A stretch of DNA of 64,000 nt from Antrihabitans auranticaus (GCF_016481275.1 NZ_JAEMNW010000003.1:434001-498000), one strand, 5' to 3'. Counted from the first letter of the stretch, positions 21,159-29,820 are shown. Made by a program: numbers and translations. The notes: generated by a model not told the origin, from the letters alone.

Positions 21159-23216
21159 GTGTTATCCGACGTAATAGACGTGGATGTTCTTCTCGAACTT
21201 CCACGCCACGCAATATGGGAATACTTGAGTGATCCCGAATGGTATCCGCGCTTCTTCCGCGGAATGGGTACCTGCGAGCGACTCACCGAAGCCGAGCCCG
21301 ACCGGCCGGCCGTCTACGCGGTCCGCGTCGCACCACCGCACGCCGAGGCCGTCAACCTAGGTCTACGTGCGGTAATCGGCCGCAACGGTTCCGACTTCAC
21401 GCTCGAGAGCGTCGATGGCAGCAGCTTTGTCTCGGTCCGCCTTTTCGAGGTCAACGAGAACATGACGCGAATCGTCGCGACATTCTTCAAGGCCGCCCAG
21501 ATTCATCCCGCGCTGATGAAAAACGAAAATGCTGCTTTGACGGCGTGGACACGCGAGGGCTTGCAGCGAATCGAAGACTTTCTGACCGGAAAACCGACGT
21601 CGATTGTGTCGAACTCCGGCGACTATCGCTCGGTCCAACTAAGTGTCGCGAAGACGATGGTGAAGACCGGTGTGGTGCGAGCCGCCCGCCCCGACCGCGG
21701 CATCAAGCAGTTGAACTCGCTCGCGAAGTGGGGCTTCACGCTGGCAGGCGGCTTTGCTGCCGCTGCAGCTCGGGAACCCAAGACGATCGCGCTCGCCGAC
21801 CGGCGTGGATCCCTGACCTTCGCCGAACTGCACGAGCGTACGAACCGGCTCGCGGCGGCACTGCCGGGTGTCGGCGTCACGCCCGGCTCGACGGTCGCGA
21901 TCATGGCCCGCAACCACGCGGCGATGGTCGAGTGCATGGTCGCCTGCGGAAAGTTGGGCGCGCACCTTCTGCTGCTCAACACCGGCCTGGGCGCCCGGCA
22001 GGTCGAAGAGCTCCTGGTGCGGCACAACCCGCAGGTCGTGTTCCTCGACGACGAGTTCGACTCGGTGATCCAGTACCTGCGCCCGAACGTCATGCGGATC
22101 AGCACCGCACCGGCGCCGAACGACCGGCCGACGCTGGAAGGACTCATCCTCGGCGCGCCGAGCACCGTCGTGAAGGCGACCGAGCCGGGCAGGCTCATCG
22201 TCTTGACCTCGGGCACCAACGGCAGCCCGAAGAGCGCCAAGCGGCCCACCCCGAAGGGGTTTCAGGCGGTTGCGGCGATGCTCAGCCGGATGCCGCTGCA
22301 AATGGGCGAGAAGATGCTGATCGCCGCACCGCTGTTCCACAGCTGGGGGCTCGCGGCACTCCAAATCAGCACACCGATTCGGTCGACCGTCGTGCTCGCC
22401 GACCGGTTCGACGCCGAGGATTGCCTGCGCGCCATCTCTGTCCACAGGTGCACCTCGCTGATCGCGGTGCCCGTGATGATCCAGCGAATTCTCGACCTGC
22501 CGCCTGCGGTCCGCGCCCGATACGACACCTCCAGCCTGCGCGTGGTCGCCTGCAGCGGGTCGCCGATGTCCGGTCAGCTCGTCACGAGTTTCATGGACAC
22601 CTTCGGGGACATTCTCTACAACTTCTACGGTTCGACCGAAGTCTCGTGGGGCACGATCGCCGACCCCACCGACCTCCGTGCAGCGCCGACGACCGCGGGC
22701 CGGCCGCCGCTCGGTACTCGCATCAGCGTTCTCGACGAGCACGGTTCGCCGCTGCCGTGTGGCGCGGTGGGACGAATTTTCGTCGGCAACGACATGCTTT
22801 TCGACGGCTACACCGACGCCGCGCCGCCACCGATCGCCGGTCAGCTGATGGACACCGGCGACCTCGGCTATATCGACGCGGACGGACGGCTCTTCGTCTC
22901 CGGTCGTGACGACGAGATGATCATCTCGGGCGGTGAGAACGTCTTCCCGCGGCCGGTCGAAGAGGCACTCGCGCATCTGCCGCAGGTCAGTGAGGTCGCG
23001 GTTGTGGGCGTCCCGGACGTCGAATACGGTCAGCGGCTCGTGGCGTTCGTCGTGCCCCGCGAAGGCGCGCGGCTCGACCAGGACATGGTGCGCTCCTACA
23101 TCCATCACCGGCTCAGCCGCTTCTCCGTACCGCGGGACGTGACATTCCTGACGGCGTTGCCCCGCAACGCAACTGGGAAGATCCTCAAGCGCGTGTTGAT
23201 CCAGCCGACTGCCTGA
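21159..23216 (+). CDS. START/SRPBCC-like domain fused to an acyl-CoA synthetase
   Basis: A 685-residue two-domain protein. Residues 1 to about 150 look like an SRPBCC (polyketide cyclase/START) lipid-binding fold: VDVLLELPRHAIWEYLSDPEW near the start, then FTLESVDGSSFVSVRLF, ending in a long helix (NAALTAWTREGLQRIEDFL). From about residue 190 comes a complete AMP-binding enzyme: LTSGTNGSPKSAKRPTP (P-loop), FYGSTEVSWG, MDTGDLGYIDADGRLFVSGRDDEMIISGGE in two adjoining motifs, and PRNATGKILKR with the catalytic Lys. It should therefore activate a carboxylic acid to a CoA ester. The GTG at 21159 is used. An N-terminal lipid-binding domain on a FadD is unusual and may present a hydrophobic substrate. 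Confidence 0.88.
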   Translation: MLSDVIDVDVLLELPRHAIWEYLSDPEWYPRFFRGMGTCERLTEAEPDRPAVYAVRVAPPHAEAVNLGLRAVIGRNGSDFTLESVDGSSFVSVRLFEVNENMTRIVATFFKAAQIHPALMKNENAALTAWTREGLQRIEDFLTGKPTSIVSNSGDYRSVQLSVAKTMVKTGVVRAARPDRGIKQLNSLAKWGFTLAGGFAAAAAREPKTIALADRRGSLTFAELHERTNRLAAALPGVGVTPGSTVAIMARNHAAMVECMVACGKLGAHLLLLNTGLGARQVEELLVRHNPQVVFLDDEFDSVIQYLRPNVMRISTAPAPNDRPTLEGLILGAPSTVVKATEPGRLIVLTSGTNGSPKSAKRPTPKGFQAVAAMLSRMPLQMGEKMLIAAPLFHSWGLAALQISTPIRSTVVLADRFDAEDCLRAISVHRCTSLIAVPVMIQRILDLPPAVRARYDTSSLRVVACSGSPMSGQLVTSFMDTFGDILYNFYGSTEVSWGTIADPTDLRAAPTTAGRPPLGTRISVLDEHGSPLPCGAVGRIFVGNDMLFDGYTDAAPPPIAGQLMDTGDLGYIDADGRLFVSGRDDEMIISGGENVFPRPVEEALAHLPQVSEVAVVGVPDVEYGQRLVAFVVPREGARLDQDMVRSYIHHRLSRFSVPRDVTFLTALPRNATGKILKRVLIQPTA

Positions 23217-23219
23217 CCG

Positions 23220-24419
23220 CTAGACGGCGACTCGCTCGTCCCACTCGATGTGGTGGTCGAACATGAACCCCGCCGACTTGTCGCCGCCCTTTGCCATCTT
23301 CTTCAGAAACATGGGCATAAAGGCGTCACGCAGGACGCGGCCGACGACTCCGGCGGCTTTGCTGTTGCTCGACCGCGCGCCTGCCGCAACGATCTTCTCG
23401 ACTCGGTCGCGGCGAAGCCGCTCGAATGTTTCGAATGAAGAAGGAATGTCACGTCCGTCGCGAATGCACTTCGCGAGAATGACAGCATCTTCGATCGCCA
23501 TCGACGCACCCTGACCCGAGGCCGGCGAAGTCGCGTGTGCGGCGTCGCCGATGATGATCATCGAATCCCTATGCCAGACAGGCACTCTCGGCATGTCGAA
23601 GGTCGACCAGGCGCTGATCGCGCCCGGGGTAGCGTCGATGATGTCGTTCGCAGGCGTGTTGTCGCGCGCGAAGAGCGCGCGCAGTTCGGCCCGCCACTCC
23701 GTGTCGGTCGACGGACTCGTTTGCCCCTTCCGCCGAGGCGGATTGGCGAACCACCAGATCTCGCCGTTCGCGAGGACCGTGTAGCCGAAGAAGCACTTAT
23801 TGCCGAAGGTCATTTCGAACGTTCCGGGGCCGACGGGCACGTTCGGGACGTCCGCTGCTTTGGCGTAGCCGCCTACGTTGAGCACCGGCACGTAGCGCGG
23901 CTCTGGGGCATTCGGGTCGATGAGCGTTCTAACGGTGGACCGGATGCCGTCGGCGCCGATGAGCAGGTCGCCGTCCGCGTGGGTGTCGTCGTCGAACAGC
24001 GCCCGCACGCCACCACCGGAAAGGTGTTGTACGCCAATCAGATTCTTGCCGTACTCGACGGGGATACCGCGGCCGGCAGCTGCGTCCTGGAGGGCGCCGT
24101 ACAGCTCGGCGCGCTTGATCGTGTGCGTGACCGTGCCGTCGGAGAGGCTGCCGCCGAGGGGTATTTCGCCGAGCACCCGGCCCGTCCCACTCCGGAAGAC
24201 AAGCGTCGGCGTCGGGTGGCCGAGCCCGATCACCGCACCGTTCGCCTCGATTGCCCGCAAGGCATCCATCCCGTTCACGGCGAAGGTCAGGAACGCACCG
24301 ATATCCGCAGCCGCGTGCGGATACCGTTCGTAGACAGTCGATTCCACGCCCGCGCGGTGCAATGCCATTGCCGCGGTCGGACCTGCTACCCCACCTCCGA
24401 TGATCAGCGCCTTAGTCAT
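23220..24419 (-). CDS. FAD-dependent monooxygenase
   Basis: A 399-residue flavoprotein of the p-hydroxybenzoate hydroxylase family. It has the dinucleotide fold at the N-terminus (ALIIGGGVAGPTAAMALHRAG), the DG motif LLIGADGIRSTVRTL, and the GD motif MIIIGDAAHATSPASGQGAS. The substrate is unknown; relatives hydroxylate aromatic or drug-like compounds. The ATG at 24419 is chosen because GGAGG lies eight bases upstream, and a longer frame would begin inside a regulatory palindrome. Its stop is only three bases from the end of the START-FadD gene, with which it converges. It diverges from the MDR-family oxidoreductase across a palindrome at 24439-24458, so both may be induced together. Confidence 0.88.
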   Translation of the reverse strand: MTKALIIGGGVAGPTAAMALHRAGVESTVYERYPHAAADIGAFLTFAVNGMDALRAIEANGAVIGLGHPTPTLVFRSGTGRVLGEIPLGGSLSDGTVTHTIKRAELYGALQDAAAGRGIPVEYGKNLIGVQHLSGGGVRALFDDDTHADGDLLIGADGIRSTVRTLIDPNAPEPRYVPVLNVGGYAKAADVPNVPVGPGTFEMTFGNKCFFGYTVLANGEIWWFANPPRRKGQTSPSTDTEWRAELRALFARDNTPANDIIDATPGAISAWSTFDMPRVPVWHRDSMIIIGDAAHATSPASGQGASMAIEDAVILAKCIRDGRDIPSSFETFERLRRDRVEKIVAAGARSSNSKAAGVVGRVLRDAFMPMFLKKMAKGGDKSAGFMFDHHIEWDERVAV

Positions 24420-24438
24420 CCCGCCAGCCTCCAATTTA

Positions 24439-24458
24439 TTTCGTTCGGACGAACGAAA
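24439..24458. promoter_or_regulatory. Perfect 20-base palindrome, TetR-type operator candidate
   Basis: TTTCGTTCGGACGAACGAAA has 9-base perfect arms around GA. It lies 19 bases ahead of the monooxygenase start and 151 bases ahead of the divergent oxidoreductase. Length and symmetry are typical of TetR-family sites, but no TetR gene is in the window. Confidence 0.7.
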
Positions 24459-24609
24459 CATTATTGGACCGGCTTCGGCCCGTCAAGAGCGACGCTGCGA
24501 GAAAGCGTGAATACGCGATGCGGTCGGCAGCCAGGGGTACGTGTTCGACTAGCTGAATCGAAATCAGGGTTGTCCCCGATGTGGCCGACCCAAGACCGCC
24601 CTACTGTCC

Positions 24610-25593
24610 ATGTCTATGAGAGCAATCGTTCAAACCCTCTACGGAGCACCGGATTCCCTGACGATGCAGGAAGTCGAGAAGCCGGTGCCCGGGGTGGACG
24701 AAGTGTTGGTGCGAGTACACGCGGCATCGCTCAACGCGCGCGACTGGCACGTGATGCGCGGCGACCCGCGAATTGCCCGCTGGATGGATCGAAAGATCTT
24801 CGGGCGGCGGGGACCCAAGCAGCCGATCCATGGCGCCGACTTCGCCGGAACCGTCGAGGCAGTCGGTTCCGGCGTCCGCGACCTCGCGCCCGGTGACGCC
24901 GTGTACGGCGAAGTGTCCGCGGGCGCGTTCGCCGACTACGTGTGCGCGCCGCGGTCTGCACTCGATCGGAAGCCCGCGAACCTGACCTTCGAGCAGGCAG
25001 CGGCCGTACCGCTGGCGGCGGTGACGGCGATGACGTGCCTGCGTGGGACAACGGCAGGTCAGCGGGTGCTGATCAACGGCGCGTCAGGCGGTGTCGGCAC
25101 GTTCGCCGTGCAAATAGCAGCAGCCACAGGGGCCGAGGTGACCGGGGTGTGCAGCACACGGAACGTGGAGCTGGTTCGGTCGCTCGGCGCGAAGCACGTC
25201 GTCGACTACACCCGCGAGGAGGTGGTCGGCCGCTTCGATACCGTGCTCGACCTCGTCGGCAACCGTCGGCTGCGGGACCTGCGGCGACTGCTCGAGCCGA
25301 AGGGAACACTCCTGCTGTCCGGAGGTGGGACATACGACGGCGGCAGCGTCCTCGGTCCGGTCCGGCTCATTGTCGGCGGTCAGATCCGCGGGCTCTTCGT
25401 CCGGCAGTCGATTCGAGCACCGCTCGCCAAGCCGAGCAGGGAAGCGTTGGCCGAGCTGCGCGACCTTATAGAGGCAGGCCAGATCGCACCGATCATCGAC
25501 CGCACCTATCCGCTCGCGGAGACGCCGGCAGCCATGGCCTACCTGGAAAGCGAGCATGCGACGGCGAAGGTCGTCATCACAGTCGCGCCATAA
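24610..25593 (+). CDS. Zinc-independent MDR-family NAD(P)-dependent oxidoreductase (quinone reductase-like)
   Basis: A 327-residue medium-chain dehydrogenase/reductase. Motifs are VLVRVHAASLNARDWHVMRG, GADFAGTVEAVGSGV, AVPLAAVTAMTCLR and the nucleotide-binding VLINGASGGVGTFAVQIA. The cysteine-rich lobe that binds structural zinc in alcohol dehydrogenases is absent, so it belongs to the quinone oxidoreductase/enoyl reductase branch. NADPH is the usual cofactor in that branch. It reduces quinones or activated double bonds in known relatives; the substrate here is not readable. The ATG at 24610 follows TGTCTATG-like sequence with no strong ribosome binding site. It diverges from the FAD monooxygenase across the 20-base palindrome and may form a redox pair with it. 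Confidence 0.88.
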   Translation: MSMRAIVQTLYGAPDSLTMQEVEKPVPGVDEVLVRVHAASLNARDWHVMRGDPRIARWMDRKIFGRRGPKQPIHGADFAGTVEAVGSGVRDLAPGDAVYGEVSAGAFADYVCAPRSALDRKPANLTFEQAAAVPLAAVTAMTCLRGTTAGQRVLINGASGGVGTFAVQIAAATGAEVTGVCSTRNVELVRSLGAKHVVDYTREEVVGRFDTVLDLVGNRRLRDLRRLLEPKGTLLLSGGGTYDGGSVLGPVRLIVGGQIRGLFVRQSIRAPLAKPSREALAELRDLIEAGQIAPIIDRTYPLAETPAAMAYLESEHATAKVVITVAP

Positions 25594-25661
25594 CGAAAGT
25601 CACGGTTCGACAAGGATGCACGGACCGCTACGTTCGCGGTATCCGAGCAATGCGAAAACGC

Positions 25662-26801
25662 CTAGTCGGCCCGCAGGGTCTGAGTCGGCGGATCGAGGAT
25701 CGGCTGCGTCGAACCCTGCAGAAACTGGTCGAAGAATGCCCTCACGTACTGCGTCGTCAATGTGAAGACCAGGTCGGGGGCAATCGCTCCGCAGACGTCG
25801 CGAAGGAGCATGCGCGCGTCCGTGAACGCGTGGTGCAGCGCTCCGGAAATTCGGATGTTGCCGAACCAGGACTGCGTGACCTGCCGGAACTGGTCCCACG
25901 ACTCCTGCGAAATTCCGACGCCGCCATCGAGCGCACCGAAGATCATCGACGGGATCGACAGACCGTTCTCGACGACGCTGCCCGGTTTCGGGGTGTCCGT
26001 CCCCGGCCACGCCGCGACGCCGTCGATGGCCATCGCCGCATCGACGCGGTCGTCCTCGAACGCGGCAGCCATCGCCGAATACCCGCCGTAGCTGTGGCCG
26101 GTCACGCCGATCCGCTCGGGATCGGCGACGGCTCCGATGCCCAGCGGGAGCTCGGACAGGCTTCCGATCACCTTCTGCGTATCGCCCACCCGCGTGTTCA
26201 GCGTCCTGTTCATCCAGTCCGCGTCGTTCATCGAATGCACCGGCATACCGTTGATCAGCCCGTTCGGGTACTCGACAATGGTGGAGTCCGGCGGATCGAC
26301 GGCGATCACGATGTAGCCGTGGGAGGCAAGGTCTTCCGCGACCGACGTTCCCATGGCGCGAGTGTTTCCGAGGCCAGGCTGCCAGATCACGACGGGCAGC
26401 CTGCCGAGGTCCGTCCGTATCGGCGCGTTCCGAAACGACGAGGTGTCCTGATTGGCGATCTCCGCAGCAAGAGCCGGTTGCCGCCACATCTCCGCGATCC
26501 GTGCTGCCATGATCGCGTCGTTGAACGGGTTCTCGGACAGGTATTTTGCGCGTGGGCCGCTCGTTGCCGATGTCGGATACCACACAGTCGTCTCGATGCT
26601 GCGGTTCGGATCGCCGAACAGGAGGTTCGGCCGGCCGGTATCTTCGAAGCCCGCACGGGTCGAGCCCACCGAATACGGTCCACTGGGTTGCGGGTAGTAC
26701 AGGTCGGCGGCAGCGACGCCAGTCGAGGCGGCAACACTGCCGAGAACGAGCACTGCCGCGAGCGGGAGCAAAGCGAACGCGCGACGCATGTGCGCAACCA
26801 T
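25662..26801 (-). CDS. Secreted alpha/beta hydrolase (PAF-acetylhydrolase/dienelactone hydrolase-like)
   Basis: A 379-residue exported hydrolase. The signal peptide is RRAFALLPLAAVLVLGSVA, cut near GVAAAD. The core shows RLPVVIWQPGLGNTRA, the nucleophile elbow IGVTGHSYGGYSAMAAA, and a likely catalytic His in ALHHAFTDARML. The opening YYPQPSGPYSVGS and TTVWYPT resemble the platelet-activating-factor acetylhydrolase/chlorophyllase-like group found in actinobacteria. The natural substrate is unknown and is probably a lipid or other ester. ATGs at 26801 and 26790 are both possible; GGTAGG lies eight bases before the first. It diverges from a MarR gene with only 80 bases between, so it is the obvious regulatory target. 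Confidence 0.85.
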   Translation of the reverse strand: MVAHMRRAFALLPLAAVLVLGSVAASTGVAAADLYYPQPSGPYSVGSTRAGFEDTGRPNLLFGDPNRSIETTVWYPTSATSGPRAKYLSENPFNDAIMAARIAEMWRQPALAAEIANQDTSSFRNAPIRTDLGRLPVVIWQPGLGNTRAMGTSVAEDLASHGYIVIAVDPPDSTIVEYPNGLINGMPVHSMNDADWMNRTLNTRVGDTQKVIGSLSELPLGIGAVADPERIGVTGHSYGGYSAMAAAFEDDRVDAAMAIDGVAAWPGTDTPKPGSVVENGLSIPSMIFGALDGGVGISQESWDQFRQVTQSWFGNIRISGALHHAFTDARMLLRDVCGAIAPDLVFTLTTQYVRAFFDQFLQGSTQPILDPPTQTLRAD

Positions 26802-26837
26802 GTCAGAAACCTACCGGTCTTGTTGTTATTTTCACAC

Positions 26838-26859
26838 TTCTTTCGATGCGGCGAAAGAA
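26838..26859. promoter_or_regulatory. Inverted repeat, candidate MarR operator
   Basis: The arms TTCTTTCG and CGAAAGAA are separated by six bases, between the divergent hydrolase and MarR genes and 22 bases from the MarR start. The position fits autoregulation and repression of the hydrolase. Confidence 0.55.
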
Positions 26860-26881
26860 AACCTGACGCTAGGGTTGGGCC

Positions 26882-27349
26882 GTGCAAGCCGACGACCCAC
26901 GGGAGGGCCTGATCCAGCAGGTACTGCTGGGCGGTCGCGAATTGAGCACGGCGGCAGTGCTTTTCCACACGCGGCTGGCAAATCTACAGGGTCTCAATCC
27001 GTCCGACACGAAGGCACTCGACCTCATCGTCCGGCGAGGTCCGTTGACGGCGGGCGAACTGTCCGAACTCTCGGGCCTTGCGCCTGCGTCCGTCACCGGG
27101 CTCATCGGTCGCCTCGAAGCGGTCGGCGCCGCCCGGCGCGTCCCGCACCCGGACGACGGGCGGAAAGTTCTCGTCGAGTTCGACCCCCAGTTCGCGATCG
27201 ACAACCTGCCCAGATTCGACGGCCTCCTCCGCCTCCTGCGCGAGCAACTCGACGAGTACGACGACGATCAACTCCGAACCATCGCAACCTATTTGAGTGG
27301 TGCCGCCAAGCGGCAGCTGGAAGCGACCCAGCTACTGGGCGGGGATTGA
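26882..27349 (+). CDS. MarR-family transcriptional regulator
   Basis: A 155-residue winged-helix regulator. The DNA-binding part is LNPSDTKALDLIVRRGPLTA, then ELSELSGLAPASVTGLIGRL (recognition helix) and the wing ARRVPHPDDGRKVLVEF with the family's Asp-x-Arg-type wing. The N-terminal and C-terminal helices form the dimer (LLRLLREQLDEYDDDQLRTI). The start is the GTG at 26882. It is divergent from the secreted hydrolase and has a symmetric site in the shared 80-base promoter region, so I infer autorepression and control of that hydrolase. The effector is unknown. Confidence 0.88.
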   Translation: MQADDPREGLIQQVLLGGRELSTAAVLFHTRLANLQGLNPSDTKALDLIVRRGPLTAGELSELSGLAPASVTGLIGRLEAVGAARRVPHPDDGRKVLVEFDPQFAIDNLPRFDGLLRLLREQLDEYDDDQLRTIATYLSGAAKRQLEATQLLGGD

Positions 27350-27457
27350 TCCCAGCACTCGCCGAGTGGGCTCCCCGCAACCGCGACCACACCCGCCGAG
27401 CAGGCTGCTGCCGCGGCATCGCGCGAGAAGACTCCCCCGCAACCGCCTATTCGGCGC

Positions 27458-27553
27458 TCAGTCAATCGGCGCAATACCGGTCACCGCGCCCACCGTTGCG
27501 ACGAGTGCCGCGATATTACGAATGAAGGAATTCCGCGCATTCGACTTGGTCAT
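27458..27553 (-). CDS. Candidate 31-residue small protein
   Basis: The ATG at 27553 is preceded by GAGGAAA at a spacing of six, one of the better ribosome binding sites in the window. The product begins MTKSNARNSFIRNIAA, continues as a hydrophobic stretch (ALVATVGAVTGIA) and ends PID. It looks like a short membrane-active or leader-like peptide. It lies 98 bases downstream of the LysR gene on the same strand and converges with MarR. An in-frame upstream ATG at 27604 has no ribosome binding site. I recognise no family. Confidence 0.5.
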   Translation of the reverse strand: MTKSNARNSFIRNIAALVATVGAVTGIAPID

Positions 27554-27650
27554 CGCATTTCCTCGAAATTCGTTGGCGGGCTGATTCAACGAATTCGATG
27601 TTGCCATTTGGAGAGAGTGCCGAATATCCACCGAACGCACGACACCAGAT

Positions 27651-28553
27651 CTAGTCCCACGCGACGGGGGTCCGCTCGGCGTAGCGCCGGGCCTCGTCCA
27701 TGAGGGTCCGCGCCGGCGGCGTGAGGTGGTCTTGCCTGCAGACGGCGGCGACGTGGAGGTAGGACTCCGGAACGATCCTGTGCACTGTCGCACCGGCCTG
27801 CCGCGCCGACGGTGCCCACGACGAGGGCATCACCGCCTGGCCGAAACCACTGAGCACCATCGGCAGGATCGACGTGCGGTGCGCGACCTCAGCGACGATC
27901 GTCGCGTCGACACCGCTGGCCAATACCTCGTCGACAAGTGTCCGCATCAGCGACCCGCGCTGCGAAACGATCAGACGGAATCCACTGAGCTCTGAACGCT
28001 GAATCTCGGGGCCGGCGGGGGTGTCCGAATCCGGACCGGAAAGGAGGATCAGCGGCTGACTTTCGAGCGCGACGACCTCCAGCTCAGCGGCGCGAACCAC
28101 TGCGGGCGAGCCGAGAATCCCGATCTCGCACACGCCCGTCCGAACCGCGTGCAGAACCTCCTCCGGGGTGAAGGCCGCTTCGGCGTTGACGGTCACTGCC
28201 GGATAGGCCCGGCCGAAGCGGGTGAGGATCGTCGTAAGTGGCTCGATCCCCGGCGAGGGCATGGTGATCAGATCCACCCGGCCCGCACGGAGTCCTTTCA
28301 GCGCTTTGACCGATGCTTTCGCATCCTCGAGGTCGCGCAGCACCACCCGCGCGGGACCGACGAGCGTTTCACCGGCTTCGCTGAGGACCAGTCGGCGACC
28401 GATTCGGTGAAAGAGCGGCACCCCCAGCTCCCGCTCCAGCGCAGCGATCGATTGCGACAGCGACGGTTGGGCGATGAGCAGGGTTTCGGCGGCGCGATTG
28501 ATCCCGCCCTGGTCGACAACCGCCAGGAAATACCGCAACTGTCGCGCGTCCAT
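27651..28553 (-). CDS. LysR-family transcriptional regulator
   Basis: A 300-residue LysR regulator: an N-terminal helix-turn-helix (MDARQLRYFLAVVDQGG, NRAAETLLIAQPSLSQSIAAL) and a periplasmic-binding-protein-like effector domain from about residue 90 (GRVDLITMPSPGIEPL). It diverges from the tartrate/malate dehydrogenase gene, with 155 bases between starts, the classic arrangement for a LysR activator and its catabolic target. The inducer is therefore probably tartrate, malate or a related hydroxyacid; this is inference from context. The ATG at 28553 opens with the conserved first helix, so the start is secure. Confidence 0.92.
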   Translation of the reverse strand: MDARQLRYFLAVVDQGGINRAAETLLIAQPSLSQSIAALERELGVPLFHRIGRRLVLSEAGETLVGPARVVLRDLEDAKASVKALKGLRAGRVDLITMPSPGIEPLTTILTRFGRAYPAVTVNAEAAFTPEEVLHAVRTGVCEIGILGSPAVVRAAELEVVALESQPLILLSGPDSDTPAGPEIQRSELSGFRLIVSQRGSLMRTLVDEVLASGVDATIVAEVAHRTSILPMVLSGFGQAVMPSSWAPSARQAGATVHRIVPESYLHVAAVCRQDHLTPPARTLMDEARRYAERTPVAWD

Positions 28554-28708
28554 GCTCTCTCCAGACTGGCCTTACCTGCGAATATACGCCTCGATTAGGC
28601 AGAACCTATAAGGCGAATCGACTCTTCGTCTTGGACGCCGACCGCACCTGACCGCCCTAATAGAGCCATCACGAAGTGTGACCCGCACAACACGATGGAG
28701 GACCTCAG
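28554..28708. promoter_or_regulatory. Divergent LysR/dehydrogenase promoter region
   Basis: It contains TTAGGCAGAACCTAT (28595-28609), whose TAGG-N5-CCTA core is 13 bases long and sits inside a T-N11-A-type LysR box. A nearby GCCT-CGATT-AGGC overlaps it. A site 45-60 bases from the LysR start is where such activators usually bind. The exact operator is a guess. Confidence 0.45.
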
Positions 28709-29803
28709 ATGGCACCGCAGACATTCAAAATCGCATCGATCCCGGCCGATGGCGTCGGCAAGGAGGTCGTCGCGGCCGGTCGGCGCGTGCTCGACGTGCT
28801 CGCAGCGCAGTCCGGCGGTCAGTTTGCGTTCGAGTGGGAAGAATTCCCGTGGGGCTGCGAGTACTACGCGCAGACCGGGAAGATGATGGCCGACGACGGC
28901 CTCGAGACCTTGAAGTCGTTCGACGCGATCTACTTCGGTGCGGTCGGCTGGGAAAACGTCCCCGACCACATCAGCCTGTGGGGTCTGCGGCTGAACGTCA
29001 CGCAGAACTTCGATCAGTGGGCCAACGTGCGCCCTGTGAAGTTCTTGCCGGGCGTGCAGTCCCCGTTGCGCAAGGCCGACCACACCGAACTCGACTGGGT
29101 CGTGGTCCGGGAGAACAGTGAAGGCGAGTACGCCGGGCTCGGTGGCCGCAATCTGAGCGGGCGCGGCCCGGGCAACGAGGTCGCGTTGCAGACCGCGCTT
29201 TTCACGGAAAAGGGTTGTGAGCGGATCATGCGATTCGCGTTCGAGCTGGCCCGCACCCGCACCGTGAAGAAGGTCTCGAGCGTCACCAAGTCCAACGCCC
29301 AGCAGTACGGAATGGTGCTGTGGGACGACGTCTTCAAGCGCGTCTCACTCGACTACCCGGATGTGGCAACCGAGAGCGTTCTGGTCGATGCGATGAGCGC
29401 GAAGTTCATCCTGCGTCCCGAAGACCTCTCCGTGGTCGTCGCCTCGAACCTCAACGCCGACATCCTGTCCGACCTCGGCTCCGCGCTCGCAGGCAGCCTC
29501 GGCATCGCGGCAAGCGCGAACCTCAATCCGGAGCGCCGCTTCCCCAGCATGTTCGAACCGGTCCACGGCTCCGCTCCCGATATCGCGGGCAAGGGCATCA
29601 GCAACCCGATCGGTGCAATCGCAAGTGCGGCACTGATGCTCGACCACTTCGGCCTGCACGACGAGGCCCGTCGCGTCGAAGCTGCAATCGAGGCGGCAAC
29701 CGCGAGCGGAGTCCTGACCCGCGACATCGGCGGCACGGCCGACACCGCCGCCGTCACAGAAGCAATCGTGCACGCACTCCAGCCCGCCCTCCTCCCCGCC
29801 TAA
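28709..29803 (+). CDS. Tartrate dehydrogenase/decarboxylase or D-malate dehydrogenase
   Basis: A 364-residue member of the isopropylmalate/isocitrate dehydrogenase family. IASIPADGVGKEVVAAGRRV opens the fold. WGLRLNVTQNFDQWANVRPV, WVVVRENSEGEYAGLGG and NLNADILSDLGSALAGSLG carry the substrate-binding Arg and metal-binding Asp residues. The C-terminal MFEPVHGSAPDIAGKGISNP fits the NAD-specific tartrate/D-malate branch. Known enzymes oxidise D-malate or tartrate and can convert meso-tartrate to D-glycerate. The downstream glycerate kinase makes that route attractive. A dicarboxylate symporter follows at 18 bases, so the three genes form one operon, controlled by the divergent LysR. Confidence 0.9.
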   Translation: MAPQTFKIASIPADGVGKEVVAAGRRVLDVLAAQSGGQFAFEWEEFPWGCEYYAQTGKMMADDGLETLKSFDAIYFGAVGWENVPDHISLWGLRLNVTQNFDQWANVRPVKFLPGVQSPLRKADHTELDWVVVRENSEGEYAGLGGRNLSGRGPGNEVALQTALFTEKGCERIMRFAFELARTRTVKKVSSVTKSNAQQYGMVLWDDVFKRVSLDYPDVATESVLVDAMSAKFILRPEDLSVVVASNLNADILSDLGSALAGSLGIAASANLNPERRFPSMFEPVHGSAPDIAGKGISNPIGAIASAALMLDHFGLHDEARRVEAAIEAATASGVLTRDIGGTADTAAVTEAIVHALQPALLPA

Positions 29804-29820
29804 CCCAAAAGGTAGATGTC

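Noticed and set aside
21639-23108. 489-codon minus-strand open frame opposite the START-FadD gene
   Set aside because: Composition is Arg/His/Asp-rich with no hydrophobic core and no ribosome binding site; it is a shadow of the real gene.
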